A DNA stretch of 64,000 nt, taken from the NCBI RefSeq assembly GCF_000025285.1, contig NC_013741.1:1116001-1180000 (forward strand). The letters are read 5' to 3'. Shown here piece after piece: positions 52,344-62,531 of the stretch. The notes beneath the pieces are model-generated. The model was given only the letters and a program-made list of their open reading frames with translations, had not been told where the DNA came from and ran no database searches. Position numbers and translations under genes: made by a program. This DNA is from Archaeoglobus profundus DSM 5631. GTDB taxonomy: Archaea > Halobacteriota > Archaeoglobi > Archaeoglobales > Archaeoglobaceae. Within the stretch, counting starts at the first letter, position 1. The number at the start of each line of letters is the position of its first letter.

Positions 52344-53144
52344 GATTTTCCTGTAAACTTTTTCCTTCAGACTGACGCATTCAAATTTATCTTTAAATCC
52401 CATTGGTAGTGTTTCGCTTTTCCCTATTATGAGGTATCCTCCATCCACCAACGCATCGTAGAAGTCTTGCACAACCTTAACCTTCTGCTTCTCACTGAAG
52501 TATATCATAACGTTTCTGCAGAATATTACATCAAAATACCTTGATACAGGTTTCTCGGTAGTTAGATCGTGCTTCTTGAATCTGATATACCTCTTTAGGA
52601 ATCTCTTAACCCTGTATCCATCTTCCTCCTTATCAAAATACTTCCTTACGATATCGGCTCTCAAGTTTTTGAGCTGACTCGCTCTGTAAAATCCCTCCTT
52701 GGCAATCTCTAAGCATTTTTCATCTATATCAGTTGCATATATTGACAGGTTCCACCCCCTCCCAAGAGCTTCCAACGTACATATGGCGATGCTGTAGGGT
52801 TCCTCACCGCAAGAACATCCGGCACTCCAGAAACGTAGAATGTTGCTGCCCACCTTTCTCTTTTTCTCCGCTATTGTCGGTAGTATGACTTTCATGAAGT
52901 ATTCAAAGGGTGTTTTGTCTCTCATGAACTCAGTAACGTTTATCGTTATCGTATCTATCAGTCTTTTCACCTCATCGTGACCGTTGAGTCTCAAATACCT
53001 CAAGTACTGCTCGAAGGTCTGAAATCCAAGTATCTTCATTCGAAGTTCTACCCTTCTCTTTAGGTAACTCTCCCTGTACCTACTCAAATCTACTCCCGAT
53101 AGCCTGCTTACGTAGTTCATCAAAGCCTTGAAAGTTAGATCCAT
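52308..53144 (-). CDS. cheR: Chemotaxis receptor methyltransferase CheR
   Basis: A 278-residue SAM-dependent methyltransferase. The helical N-terminal domain (LSGVDLSRYRESYLKRRVELRMKILGF) is followed by the SAM motif ILRFWSAGCSCGEEPYSIAI (about residue 98-118) and IYATDIDEKCLEIAKEG, then FDVIFCRNVMIYFSEK. It methylates receptor glutamates using SAM. Last gene of the che block on the minus strand; overlaps cheD by 10 nt and the convergent vapC gene by 36 nt. Confidence 0.95.
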   Translation of the reverse strand: MDLTFKALMNYVSRLSGVDLSRYRESYLKRRVELRMKILGFQTFEQYLRYLRLNGHDEVKRLIDTITINVTEFMRDKTPFEYFMKVILPTIAEKKRKVGSNILRFWSAGCSCGEEPYSIAICTLEALGRGWNLSIYATDIDEKCLEIAKEGFYRASQLKNLRADIVRKYFDKEEDGYRVKRFLKRYIRFKKHDLTTEKPVSRYFDVIFCRNVMIYFSEKQKVKVVQDFYDALVDGGYLIIGKSETLPMGFKDKFECVSLKEKVYRKISLKSMDYLIHS

Positions 53145-53605
53145 ATACTGACACCGTTGCTATACCTTACCAACATCTTGCCATCGATTACGTAGAAGTA
53201 GACACTCCTACCAATCGAACCTCCGACATCTTCCGAAACCAGTCTTATCCCAAAATTCTCCAACTGCTTCTTTACAACATCTACATTCCTATCTCCTATT
53301 CTCAGGTTCTCGTGTGTCATATGCTTAAATATCTGTGCTCCTCCGGCCATCTTTGCAATTAAGTTCCTCCTCCTAGCACCCAATCGTTCCATAGACTCGA
53401 CCATAATCTCTATAGCCTGATCAGCGTATTTGGCAGATCTTTTCAAGCCGTTAGATTGGGGTAGCACAACATGAGCTAAGCCACCTACCTTTGCAATGGG
53501 ATCGTAGAGGGCCACACCCACACAAGAGCCCAATCCTATTGTCTTCAAGATGAAATTCCCCTTCGCCACCCTGAACTCACCTATCCCTACCAGAAGCTCT
53601 GACAT
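53135..53605 (-). CDS. cheD: Chemoreceptor glutamine deamidase CheD
   Basis: A 156-residue protein with the CheD core: TIGLGSCVGVALYDPIAKVGGLAHVVLPQS with catalytic Cys (about residue 27) and His (about 43). CheD deamidates receptor glutamines and is controlled by CheC. The start at 53605 overlaps the cheC stop, and the end overlaps cheR by 10 nt. Confidence 0.95.
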   Translation of the reverse strand: MSELLVGIGEFRVAKGNFILKTIGLGSCVGVALYDPIAKVGGLAHVVLPQSNGLKRSAKYADQAIEIMVESMERLGARRRNLIAKMAGGAQIFKHMTHENLRIGDRNVDVVKKQLENFGIRLVSEDVGGSIGRSVYFYVIDGKMLVRYSNGVSIWI

Positions 53606-54201
53606 CATTCCACCATGCTAATCATTCTCGCGATGTATCCCATGAAATTCTCACTTGGTAAGAGTAGAATCTCTATGTTGACAACCCCATCCTCATCTTT
53701 GAGTTCAGTGTCGAATATAACAACGTGGTCACCTTTTGTAGCCAGTTGAGCAAGTAAGGCATCGAGTATTGCTACGGAATAATCTTTTGCAAAGCTGGGT
53801 GGAGTTGGAATTAACATTGTTCCCAGCATCTCTGCCATGGCATCGCAGAAAGATGATGATAAAATGTTTCCTATCTCCATCAGTGCGGATTCTATCATAT
53901 CCCCATCAAGCATCATCATTTCAGCTATCCTCTTTTCCGTTTCCTCTGGAAAGACTACGTAAAGATAACCAGTTTCACCGTTTTCCAAATCGTTTAAACC
54001 CGTAACTACTCCAGAAACAATCTTGCTTACATCGATCACTTCGTGTATTTTCGAAATTTCTACAACTCTAACCATTGGTACACTCATTTCTACAGTCTTT
54101 CCGAGCATTTGAGATAGGGATGTGGCCGCATGCCCAGCACCAATATTACCCAATTCTCTTAAAGCTTCAAGCTCCAAGTCACTCAAACTACCTAAATCCA
54201 T
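53605..54201 (-). CDS. cheC: CheY-P phosphatase CheC
   Basis: A 198-residue protein with two CheC motifs: LEALRELGNIGAGHAATSLSQML (residues about 9-31) and ESALMEIGNILSSSFCDAMAEML (about 100-122), both with the conserved E..N pair that removes phosphate from CheY. It also binds CheD. The ATG at 54201 begins MDLGSLSDLELEAL; upstream residues are read from the cheA end and are not family-like. Confidence 0.94.
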   Translation of the reverse strand: MDLGSLSDLELEALRELGNIGAGHAATSLSQMLGKTVEMSVPMVRVVEISKIHEVIDVSKIVSGVVTGLNDLENGETGYLYVVFPEETEKRIAEMMMLDGDMIESALMEIGNILSSSFCDAMAEMLGTMLIPTPPSFAKDYSVAILDALLAQLATKGDHVVIFDTELKDEDGVVNIEILLLPSENFMGYIARMISMVE

Positions 54202-54205
54202 GTTT

Positions 54206-56086
54206 TCACCTCCCGAGAAGGGTCGAAACATCTATAATTGGCACAACTCTACCATCCCCAAGTATTGTGATACCACTAAACCCCCTAACCTTGGACAAGA
54301 AACTCGTCAGAGGCTTTATAACTATCTCTAGCTGATCGGTTATGGCATCCGCTATCAGAGCGATTCTATCTCCCTCTCTTTCAACTATTATGCCTACTTC
54401 CCTCTCAGCCTTTCCGTTCTTAATATTGAATAGTTCTCTAAGCCTGAATGCCGGTATGAGGTTGTTTCTAACATACAAGAAAGGTGTTCCATGAAGCACC
54501 TTGTAGTTTTCCTCCGTAACATAGATAGCTTCGACAACACTTGATAGAGGTATAGCAAAGTCTTCATTCCCAACCCTTATGAGTAATGCCTTCGTAATTG
54601 CTACAGTAGGAGGAAGCGTTATTACAATTTTAGTTCCCTTACCCTTTTCGGAGTAGATTTTAACATTTCCACCGAGCTTTTCAACTCTAGTCTTCACGAC
54701 ATCCATTCCAACTCCTCTTCCAGAAACTTCGGTAGCTTTGTCCTTCGTAGAGAATCCTGGAGCAAATATCAACATCTTTATTTCATCTTCACTCATACTC
54801 TCCGCTTCTGCCGGAGTTATCAAGCCTTTTTCTATCGCTTTTTTCTTGACCTTTTCAACGTCTATCCCTCTTCCGTCATCCTCAATCTCTATGACCACGT
54901 TGTTCTTCTCTCTCCTAGCGCTCAAAACAATCTTACCAACTTCGCTCTTTCCAGCCTTCTTTCTCTCCTCTGGAGTTTCTATACCGTGATCGACAGCGTT
55001 TCTTATGATGTGTATCAGTGGATCCGTTATCTCATCCAAAACTGTTCTATCAAGCTCGGTGTCCTGACCCTCAATTATTAATTCTACCTTCTTACCCAGT
55101 TTCCTCGCAAGATCTCTAACCATTCTTGGGAACTTACTAAATACTCTTTCAACTTTAACCATTCTTATACGCATTATCTCGTCCTGCAGGCTCGTGATTG
55201 CTTTGTCCATTACAGAAACTGCTTCTTTAAGCTCCGGAATGTCGTAATCTTGGGCAATCTGAATTAATCTACCCTTACCTATAACAAGCTCACCAACAAG
55301 GTTCATTATCGTGTCCAACTGCTCTATGTTCACTCTGATGCTCTCATTCTTTCTCAGTTTCTCTTCTTTCATTTGCTCTTTCACCACTGGTTTTTCGACT
55401 TTCTTTTCGATTCTCTGCTGTTTAATTTCGACGATGTCAAAACGTTCTACCTCACCGACTTTGCTCATTACATCCTCAACTGCCTTCCTATCTCCTTTAA
55501 CGTAAATGCTGAATGTACCGTCAAAATCGTCACTGTCCATAGCATCCTCGTCTGGATCTACTCCAATAACCTCACACACATCTTTTAGGGATTCAAGAAT
55601 AAGCGTAGCTCTAACACTCTTCATCACGCAGTCATCCGCAAGCTTAACATCTACCCTTAAATTAGCATTATCGAACGGTTTTGATTCTTTTTTCTCACAT
55701 TTACTACTTCTAACTTCGCCTATTATACTTTCCAGTGAAGAAATAACTTCATCGATATCAACATCATCGTTATCTTCACTCTCTATCTTCTCAACAATTT
55801 CTTCGATTTTATCGACCGCTTTGAGCATTACATCTATCAAATCTTCAGTAACATTCACAACGCCGTCTCTAACCTTTCCCATTGCACTCTCAAGCCTGTG
55901 ACAGAGCAACTCAAGTTTCTTATAACCCATGAAACCCGCCATGCCTTTAATCGTGTGGGCAACTCTGAAGATCTCGTTTAAGGCTTCTAAATCACCCTTT
56001 TCAACTTTTATGAAGTTCTGATTCATGACATCTATGTACTCCTTAACCTCTTGCAGGAATTCCTGCTTGTACTCACTAAGATCCAT
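54206..56086 (-). CDS. cheA: Chemotaxis histidine kinase CheA
   Basis: A 626-residue multi-domain kinase. HPt domain with the phosphorylated His in RVAHTIKGMAGFMGYKKLELLCHRLE (about residue 44), a P2-like CheY-binding region (about 150-225), dimerisation helices (IMNLVGELVIGKGRL), the catalytic domain with N-box LIHIIRNAVDHGIETPEERK and G-boxes DDGRGID and FAPGFSTKDKATEVSGRGVGMDVV, and a C-terminal CheW-like regulatory domain. It autophosphorylates under receptor control and phosphorylates CheY and CheB. It overlaps cheB by 11 nt. Confidence 0.96.
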   Translation of the reverse strand: MDLSEYKQEFLQEVKEYIDVMNQNFIKVEKGDLEALNEIFRVAHTIKGMAGFMGYKKLELLCHRLESAMGKVRDGVVNVTEDLIDVMLKAVDKIEEIVEKIESEDNDDVDIDEVISSLESIIGEVRSSKCEKKESKPFDNANLRVDVKLADDCVMKSVRATLILESLKDVCEVIGVDPDEDAMDSDDFDGTFSIYVKGDRKAVEDVMSKVGEVERFDIVEIKQQRIEKKVEKPVVKEQMKEEKLRKNESIRVNIEQLDTIMNLVGELVIGKGRLIQIAQDYDIPELKEAVSVMDKAITSLQDEIMRIRMVKVERVFSKFPRMVRDLARKLGKKVELIIEGQDTELDRTVLDEITDPLIHIIRNAVDHGIETPEERKKAGKSEVGKIVLSARREKNNVVIEIEDDGRGIDVEKVKKKAIEKGLITPAEAESMSEDEIKMLIFAPGFSTKDKATEVSGRGVGMDVVKTRVEKLGGNVKIYSEKGKGTKIVITLPPTVAITKALLIRVGNEDFAIPLSSVVEAIYVTEENYKVLHGTPFLYVRNNLIPAFRLRELFNIKNGKAEREVGIIVEREGDRIALIADAITDQLEIVIKPLTSFLSKVRGFSGITILGDGRVVPIIDVSTLLGR

Positions 56087-57131
56087 TGCATATCACCTCC
56101 ACAAACTTAACAATCTGCTCCGCAATCTCATAGAGTGGTTTTACTACATCTACAGCTCCGAGGTCTATCGCAGCCTTTGGCATCCCAAAAACGACACAAG
56201 TGTCTTCACTGCAGGCAATAGTCATCCCACCAGCACTTTTTATCAGTTTCATGCCCATTGCTCCATCGTTCCCCATCCCGGTCAGAATTACACCGACAAC
56301 GTTCGATCCATAAGCTTCGACAACAGATTCAGCTGTAACGTCTACAGAAGGTTTCACAGCGTTAACCGGCTCACCATCGAAGACCTTTATCCTTACAATA
56401 CCTAAAGCCCTTCTTACCTTCATGTGTCTGCCACCGGGAGCTATGTAAACTACGCCTTTCCTAACTCTCTCGTTGTTTTCAGCCTCCTTGACCTCAAGTT
56501 CCGAAATGGAGTTCAGTCTTTCTGCAAGCTGTTGCGTGAAGTTTGGTGGCATATGCTGAACGACAAAGATCGGTGCAGGAATGTCTGAAGGTAAACGAGG
56601 TATTATCTGCTCGAGTGCTGAAGGTCCGCCAGTTGATGAACCTATCAGAACACACAGCTCAACGTTACAACCTCTCCAATTTCCCTTAACAACACCACCC
56701 CTGAACTTCTTAAGGTTCTGCAACCTCAATACGTTTGAAGGAACAGTTGCTACAGCCCTAACCTTTTTTATCAGTTCATCTGCCACCTTAGAAATGTCTA
56801 TCAGAACACCATCAGGCTTTGGAACAAAATCTACAGCACCAAGCTTCAAAGCTTCAAAAGTTTCCTTGGCATCTTCCTTTGTATAGGAGCTAAACATGAG
56901 GACTGGTGTAGGCTTCTTCTCCATTATGTGTTTTAAAGCAGTTAAACCATCCATTACTGGCATTTTAACATCTAAGATTACGACATCCGGCTCGAGCTCA
57001 AGTGTCTTCTCCACAGCCTCCTTTCCATTTTTTGCAGTTCCAACTACCTCTATATCTCCAGCTTCTCTAAGTATTTCGGTAACCGCCAACCTTACAAATG
57101 CAGAATCGTCTACAACCAATACCCTTGTCAT
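56076..57131 (-). CDS. cheB: Chemotaxis methylesterase CheB
   Basis: A 351-residue protein. The receiver domain has DVVILDVKMPVMDGL (phosphoacceptor Asp about 54) and MFSSYTKEDAKET; the esterase domain has the catalytic Ser in LIGSSTGGPSALEQI (about 164), His in VVQHMPPNFTQQL, and Asp in VGVILTGMGNDGAMG. It removes methyl groups from receptor glutamates once phosphorylated by CheA. Genes cheA and cheY flank it closely. Confidence 0.96.
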   Translation of the reverse strand: MTRVLVVDDSAFVRLAVTEILREAGDIEVVGTAKNGKEAVEKTLELEPDVVILDVKMPVMDGLTALKHIMEKKPTPVLMFSSYTKEDAKETFEALKLGAVDFVPKPDGVLIDISKVADELIKKVRAVATVPSNVLRLQNLKKFRGGVVKGNWRGCNVELCVLIGSSTGGPSALEQIIPRLPSDIPAPIFVVQHMPPNFTQQLAERLNSISELEVKEAENNERVRKGVVYIAPGGRHMKVRRALGIVRIKVFDGEPVNAVKPSVDVTAESVVEAYGSNVVGVILTGMGNDGAMGMKLIKSAGGMTIACSEDTCVVFGMPKAAIDLGAVDVVKPLYEIAEQIVKFVEVICNGS

Positions 57132-57132
57132 A

Positions 57133-57498
57133 CTAGCTCATACCTAAAACCCTCTTAGCCTCCTCAATGACCTTCTGAGCTTGGAAGGGCTTGACTATAT
57201 ATCCCTTAGCTCCAAGCTTTATCGCAGCCTTTACTATCTTCTCCTGCCCCACGGCTGTACACATTATAACCTTAGCATTTGGATCTATCTGCTTTATAGC
57301 CTTCAAAGCCTCTATTCCGTTCATCTCAGGCATTACTATGTCGAGCATAACTAAATCCGGCTTTAGCTGTTTATACATCTCTACCGCTTGCTTCCCGTTC
57401 TCAGCTTCACCTACTATATCAAAACCTCCAGAGAACAGGATATTCCTAAGTAGTTTTCTCATGAAAGCTGTATCATCCACTATCAAAACTCTCGGCAA
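57133..57498 (-). CDS. cheY: Chemotaxis response regulator CheY
   Basis: A 121-residue single receiver domain. Acidic pair in VLIVDDTAFMRK, phosphoacceptor Asp in DLVMLDIVMPEMNGIEAL (about residue 53), Thr in MCTAVGQE and Lys in YIVKPFQAQKV are all present. In archaea CheY-P contacts CheF and the archaellum switch. It is 1 nt from cheB and 6 nt from cheF. Confidence 0.96.
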   Translation of the reverse strand: MPRVLIVDDTAFMRKLLRNILFSGGFDIVGEAENGKQAVEMYKQLKPDLVMLDIVMPEMNGIEALKAIKQIDPNAKVIMCTAVGQEKIVKAAIKLGAKGYIVKPFQAQKVIEEAKRVLGMS

Positions 57499-57504
57499 AA
57501 CTCA

Positions 57505-58311
57505 TCACCTCCCCTTCTTCATCAACTCATTAACTAACGCAACTCCTTTTGGAGTAAGCTGAAGCTCCTTCCTAACCTTAACAACCTTAGCCAAACCCAA
57601 ATTTACCAGTCTGTCAAAGTAGTTGTTCAGTTCTTCGGTCGTTATACCTAGTATAGACTCAATATCTACGGAACTAAGTCCGGAGTACAGCATCATTGCA
57701 ATCTGCTCTTCAACCTCGGATAACTTCGCCTTCGGCTTGGCCTTATCTATCAACCTGTTAAGATAGTTCTCGAGCATTTCAAGTGTCGTTTCTGGGCAGA
57801 GTATGTAGCTTGTAACCACCTCTCCATTTTCAACGTGTCCTACAACGAGGACTACTCTTTCCTTTCCACCTACAGTTCTAATATCCTTGCCGACACTACC
57901 CAAGTTGCTGAAAGGAATTCTGATCTGCTTTTTTGGAGATAAAAACCATATCGCCTCATCCGTTATACTCAGATACCCTTTCTCCCACTTTGCATCCTTA
58001 ACAACGACTCCTCCAACCGTAGCTGGTGAAAGAAAGTAGACTGCAAACCTGTCGGATTTTAGGTTGAAGGCCAAGTACTTGAATATCTGGTCGACTATCT
58101 TCTCTGGAAAGCTGATTATGATGTCTCTATCTTTCTTGATCCTTATAGCCTTCTTACCTTCAACTACCACCCTTTCCAAGTCCTCGATTTCCCTAAGATT
58201 TACTCTTGAATTTCCAAATGAAATACTCCGATCTGTAATGACTACTTCAACAGTTCTCCAACCATCCTCAAAAAGCTCTGCCGGTGTTTTTAACAGTACT
58301 TTCTCCGCCAT
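57505..58311 (-). CDS. cheF: Archaeal chemotaxis adaptor CheF
   Basis: A 268-residue protein of the archaea-specific CheF family, which links CheY-P to the ArlC/D/E components of the archaellum. Features include the beta-rich N-terminal part (RTVEVVITDRSISFGNSRVNLREIEDLER), VGGKERVVLVVGHVENGEVVTSYILCP, and a C-terminal winged-helix-like section (EQIAMMLYSGLSSVDIESILGITTEELNNYFDRLVNLGLAKV). The gene lies between cheY and cheW, its usual place in archaeal clusters. Confidence 0.9.
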   Translation of the reverse strand: MAEKVLLKTPAELFEDGWRTVEVVITDRSISFGNSRVNLREIEDLERVVVEGKKAIRIKKDRDIIISFPEKIVDQIFKYLAFNLKSDRFAVYFLSPATVGGVVVKDAKWEKGYLSITDEAIWFLSPKKQIRIPFSNLGSVGKDIRTVGGKERVVLVVGHVENGEVVTSYILCPETTLEMLENYLNRLIDKAKPKAKLSEVEEQIAMMLYSGLSSVDIESILGITTEELNNYFDRLVNLGLAKVVKVRKELQLTPKGVALVNELMKKGR

Positions 58312-58313
58312 AC

Positions 58314-58790
58314 CTACACCTTAATACCCTCTATTTCTTCCTCGCTCAGAACCTTGTTGAGGTCTATCAGTATTAGAAGTCCATCCGGCAGCTTCCCAAC
58401 ACCTTTGAGAAACTTAGCTTCACTTCTAGATGTAACAATGCTTGGCAGAGGCTCTATGTCGTCTGAAGTGAGGTATTTTACCTCGTTAACAGTGTCAACC
58501 ATCATACCTATGACTGCATCGTTGTACTCGACAACTATTATCCTCGTATCGTTGTCAATTTCCTTCGGTGGCAAGCCGAACCTCTTTCTAAGGTTTATTA
58601 TCGTCGTGATTTGTCCTCTAAGATTTATCACACCCTCAACGAAATCTGGGGCGTTTGGAATTCTCGTTATTTTTGTCGGTCTTATGATCTCTCTAACTTG
58701 GGTTATATCAACACCGTACCTTTCCTCCCCCAAAGAGAAGACTATTACCTGTATAGTTTCACCACCCTTCAAAGCCTGCACATCAACCAC
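58314..58790 (-). CDS. cheW: Chemotaxis coupling protein CheW
   Basis: A 158-residue SH3-like adaptor. Typical motifs are EERYGVDITQVREIIRPTKITRIPNAPDFVEGVINLRGQITTIINLRKRFGLP and IIVVEYNDAVIGMMVDTVNEV. It joins receptors to CheA. Immediately follows the large receptor gene in transcription order after a 38-nt A/T-rich gap and overlaps nothing. Confidence 0.96.
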   Translation of the reverse strand: MVDVQALKGGETIQVIVFSLGEERYGVDITQVREIIRPTKITRIPNAPDFVEGVINLRGQITTIINLRKRFGLPPKEIDNDTRIIVVEYNDAVIGMMVDTVNEVKYLTSDDIEPLPSIVTSRSEAKFLKGVGKLPDGLLILIDLNKVLSEEEIEGIKV

Positions 58791-58828
58791 CCCCTTTCGC
58801 CATAATTATATTATATGAAAATATAAAA

Positions 58829-61606
58829 TCAATTTTTGTTATCTCTGCTTAACTTTCCTCCGTTGGTCATTGTTTCAGCAGGCTTTAGATTTAGTTCATT
58901 TTCAAGGTGTAACTCGAAGCTTTCGAGAATTGAGTTCATTACGTCTCTAGCTATCTCGTTGACTTTCTTCATAGCCATACTAACCTGCTGGACCGCAGCA
59001 GTCTGTTCTTCGATGGCAGCAGAAGTCTCCTCGCTACTTGCAGCGTTCTCTTCTGCGGTTGCTGCTACATCTTCAAAGTTCTTGGCAATCTGTTCTATCT
59101 TCTTGAGACCCTCTTCAGCTTTCTCAGAAACTTCCTTAAGCATCTCGCTTATCCTGTTAACAGCCACAGCAATTTCTTCTGCCTTATTCAATGCATTCTC
59201 TATATCCTTACTACCATCCGTAGCACTCGTTCTAACCCTGTTTATAGCGTCAATAACCTTCTTTGTCTCTTCTTGCACCCTTGTTACTATTTCATTTATT
59301 TCCTCAGTACTCTTTCTAGATTCTTCTGCCAGTTTTCTGATTTCATCTGCCACTACTGCAAATCCCCTTCCGTACTCCCCAGCCCTAGCAGCTTCTATAG
59401 CAGCATTCAACGCTAACAAATTAGTCTGATCCGCTATCGACTTTATCCTTTCCGTTACTTTCCCTATGTTCCTTACCGCTTGCCCAAGAGACTCAACTAT
59501 TGAAACGGCCTTTCCTATTTCGTCCATGACATGTCCTAACATCTCTAAAGCCCTGCTTCCGAGTTCTCTCGACTCCTCCGCACTCTGTGAAGCTTTAACA
59601 GCAAATTCGGAAGATGACTTTGCTGCTTCGTCTAAGCTTCTAAATATCTCTTCAGCAGACTTTATTTCAACCATCGACGTATTTGCCAGTTTACTTAGAT
59701 TCTCACTGCCAGTTGCAATCTGCTGCGATGCTGAACTTATCTGCTCCATCCCAGCATTTATTTGATTCACAGCATCACTGGCTTCCTTAATCTGATCTAT
59801 CGTAGCCTTCATTCCATCTGCAAGATTATATACTACTTCTCTCAACCTTTCAGCGAATCTGTTGAAGATATCAACAGTCTCTTCAAATCTCTCCGCTATC
59901 TCAACTCCCTCAATCCTTTCTGGCTTCTCAAGTCTTACATCTACATTTCCAGCTTCAAGCTCTCTTATTCCATAGGTGAGTAGCTCAAGGGCGTTGTTTG
60001 TATAGCTGAGAATCTTCTGAAGCTCCTCCTCCTTTTTCTTAGTCTCTGTTATATCTGTGAAAATATCTACGACACCGACGATCTTTCCATTATCGTAGAT
60101 AGGTACACAGGATACGAGCACAGGAATTTCCCTACCATCCTTTGTCTCCGTCGTGGCAAACTTGTTTAAGATGGGTTTACCCGTCTCAAGAACTTCATCT
60201 ATCAGAGTTCTCCTCCTTCTAGTCTCAAATATTTCATTAAGCTTTAACCCGATCACGTCATCTACACGCTCAAATCCCGCAAGTTTGGCTACTTCTTCGT
60301 TTGCATACTTAATCCTTCCATTCTCATCCGCATAGAGGATGTATGCCGGGAATGGTATACTCTCAAAGATCCTTTTAATGAAGTTCTCCCTCTTCTTAAC
60401 TTCTGTAACGTCCGTGAATACAACTATAGACCCGATGTACTCTCCATCCACATAGACGGGAGATACTGAGAACCTTACAGGAATCTCTCTATCTTCCAAT
60501 TTCAATGTTGCTTCAACATCTCTTAGCTCCAATTTTCCTTCAACAGCTCTGCCTATGACTGTTTTGGCCGTTCCTTCGATTTCGAGATCGCACTCAATGT
60601 CTACAAGTTCGCTCATTCTCTTGCCAACCAATCTCGTTGGAGATTCGAATCCAAACAGCTTAGCGGTATCTCTGTTTGCATATGTAATCCTCCTATCTAT
60701 ATCGAGAACGAGGATGTACGTCGGATGGGGTATAGATTCGAATAATGCGTTTACGGTTTTGAACAGTTCTCTTATCTGTTCTTCCCTTTCCTTTATCTCC
60801 GAAATGTCTACAAACGTTTCAACGTGAGATCCAGTAAAGTTACCATCCAAGTCCAAGATTGGTAGTGCATCTATAAGCACATCGAGCTCTCCATCTTTGA
60901 CCTTAGATTCAACTTGTTCTATTTTCTCCATTGTCCTTCTAAGGACGTTCTTCCTACAGTTTTTGGACTTACAAACATCACTCCTGACAACGTCGTAGCA
61001 CTTCTTACCTAGCACATCATCAACCTTCTCAAATCCGAACATTTTGACGAACTTCTCGTTTGCAAATACAATGTTGAATTTCTTGTCGGATATCATTATA
61101 GGCACTGGCACCGATTTCAAAGTCTCTTCAAGCTCCCAAACCTTTTCAGATAGGTTGTGATAGTCTGTTATGTCTTTAATCGCTAGAATTACCAAATCTT
61201 TGGCGGGTTGTGCAGAGACCTCTACATGTTTCAACGCGCCATTGAACTCCAAAACCTTTTTGGCACCTTTAACTGTTTTTCCCGCTCTCGCGTCTCTAAC
61301 TATATCTTCCAATTCCTTTAAGATGTCTGCATATCCATCTCCAATTGTTTCTCTGGCCTTCTCGTTTAGATCGACAACCCTTCTTTCCTTATCGACAATT
61401 AAAACTGGATCGGGAACAACGTTCAAAACAGCTTTGAGCTCATCTTTTAGGTAACTTACTTCATTCTGGATTTTCTCAATCTTCTCATTCAAACCATTAA
61501 GCTCCGATCGCAATTTCACCACCTCTTCACCTTTCTCAATCAGTTCTTTCAAGCGTTCGAATTCTTCATCACCAAAAACATCCGGAAGCTCGTCAAAACC
61601 CTTCAT
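58829..61606 (-). CDS. Soluble PAS-domain chemoreceptor (four PAS domains)
   Basis: A 925-residue cytoplasmic receptor. After a coiled coil (residues 25-60), four PAS-type domains are seen, with starts near [12 protein letters not shown] (65), [14 protein letters not shown] (190), [16 protein letters not shown] (303) and [17 protein letters not shown] (428). The second carries a Cys cluster ([15 protein letters not shown]). A coiled coil and the signalling tip follow ([38 protein letters not shown]). There are no membrane segments. PAS domains may sense redox state or small ligands. The ATG at 61606 overlaps the 3' end of the unknown upstream gene by 14 nt. Confidence 0.93.
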   Translation of the reverse strand: MKGFDELPDVFGDEEFERLKELIEKGEEVVKLRSELNGLNEKIEKIQNEVSYLKDELKAVLNVVPDPVLIVDKERRVVDLNEKARETIGDGYADILKELEDIVRDARAGKTVKGAKKVLEFNGALKHVEVSAQPAKDLVILAIKDITDYHNLSEKVWELEETLKSVPVPIMISDKKFNIVFANEKFVKMFGFEKVDDVLGKKCYDVVRSDVCKSKNCRKNVLRRTMEKIEQVESKVKDGELDVLIDALPILDLDGNFTGSHVETFVDISEIKEREEQIRELFKTVNALFESIPHPTYILVLDIDRRITYANRDTAKLFGFESPTRLVGKRMSELVDIECDLEIEGTAKTVIGRAVEGKLELRDVEATLKLEDREIPVRFSVSPVYVDGEYIGSIVVFTDVTEVKKRENFIKRIFESIPFPAYILYADENGRIKYANEEVAKLAGFERVDDVIGLKLNEIFETRRRRTLIDEVLETGKPILNKFATTETKDGREIPVLVSCVPIYDNGKIVGVVDIFTDITETKKKEEELQKILSYTNNALELLTYGIRELEAGNVDVRLEKPERIEGVEIAERFEETVDIFNRFAERLREVVYNLADGMKATIDQIKEASDAVNQINAGMEQISSASQQIATGSENLSKLANTSMVEIKSAEEIFRSLDEAAKSSSEFAVKASQSAEESRELGSRALEMLGHVMDEIGKAVSIVESLGQAVRNIGKVTERIKSIADQTNLLALNAAIEAARAGEYGRGFAVVADEIRKLAEESRKSTEEINEIVTRVQEETKKVIDAINRVRTSATDGSKDIENALNKAEEIAVAVNRISEMLKEVSEKAEEGLKKIEQIAKNFEDVAATAEENAASSEETSAAIEEQTAAVQQVSMAMKKVNEIARDVMNSILESFELHLENELNLKPAETMTNGGKLSRDNKN

Positions 61607-62210
61607 CGTAGCCCACCCTCCTATCCAATACAAAAGTGTTCGATATTACCGCCACACCTCCCTTAATTGAAAATTTCAGTGATGCCTTGTACATTCTGTA
61701 AGAAATATAGGTATCCTTGCTCTCTGAAATCTCTACGTAAAAGTCGTGAAAGGGCTGGAGTTTATCTGCCAGTTCCCTTGTAAAAAGAGTTGTTATGAAC
61801 AGGTTGTCCCCGCTAAAGCCTATTAAAGCTTCGATAGCCTTGTTCACATCGTAACCGTAGATTTTTAAAAAATCCATGCCAAAAGAGATCACAATCTTCT
61901 TGTCAACATTTAAAGCACGCATAAACGCAGATACGTCACTTTGAGTGTTCAAATGGTCCACAACGTTAATGTATTCGCATTTCTTCGTAGTGAACAAAGC
62001 AATTGCATCGCCCGAGATTGGAAAGCCATACTTTTTGCCGAAATGATTGATCCTTTCAACTGCAGCGTCTGTCCAAAGTATCCAGAAAAGGTCACCGTAA
62101 TTCTCTGATATCCATCGGGCAATTCCGAGAAAGCTGTACATATCTGGGAATAGCATTAGTATTCTATCCCCTCCCTCCGCTAGTTTGAACACTGTCTTTA
62201 TTATATCCAC
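61593..62210 (-). CDS. Unknown KaiC-like protein lacking a P-loop, in the chemotaxis cluster
   Basis: A 205-residue soluble protein. The start [27 protein letters not shown] sits where a KaiC/ArlH-like domain has its P-loop, but no GKT is present. Strands [15 protein letters not shown] and [11 protein letters not shown] and the tail [17 protein letters not shown] follow the KaiC-like order. It should be a non-ATPase member of the fold, like the 46.9-kb protein. It begins the che block and overlaps the large receptor gene by 14 nt, so it is probably part of the signalling machinery. A distant ArlH relationship is possible. Confidence 0.5.
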   Translation of the reverse strand: MDIIKTVFKLAEGGDRILMLFPDMYSFLGIARWISENYGDLFWILWTDAAVERINHFGKKYGFPISGDAIALFTTKKCEYINVVDHLNTQSDVSAFMRALNVDKKIVISFGMDFLKIYGYDVNKAIEALIGFSGDNLFITTLFTRELADKLQPFHDFYVEISESKDTYISYRMYKASLKFSIKGGVAVISNTFVLDRRVGYDEGF

Positions 62211-62366
62211 TATTCAACACCCCCAACAATCATGAGTATTATGCTTATTTGATGACTACTTAAGATAAGATTTTCGTTGAAGAATAGAATTACAAGAAAG
62301 TGAATGCAAAACTGTAATTATACTAAGATCGGAAAATCCTTAAATCGCCAGAATCTAACAGTTCTC

Positions 62367-62531
62367 ATGGATATGATGGACGTAAGCCTTACAGCGTTAA
62401 CCGTATTCTCTGCTGTGATGCTTGTTTATGAATGGATGTCCTTGTACAACAACGTCGATTACGGAGTCATGTTCTTTGCGGGATTGCTAGCAGGAACTCT
62501 GTCAGCACTCATAATAAAGGGAAGAAGTTAA
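62367..62531 (+). CDS. Small two-helix membrane protein
   Basis: A 54-residue protein with two hydrophobic helices (about residues 6-24 and 34-49) joined by a short polar loop (EWMSLYNNVDYG). A TATA-like CCTTAAATCG near 62338-62347 lies about 25 nt before the ATG at 62367, supporting a leaderless gene. It lies alone on the plus strand, divergent from the che block across a roughly 150-nt gene-free gap. The 3' end overlaps the next minus-strand gene by 4 nt. No family is recognised. Confidence 0.5.
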   Translation: MDMMDVSLTALTVFSAVMLVYEWMSLYNNVDYGVMFFAGLLAGTLSALIIKGRS

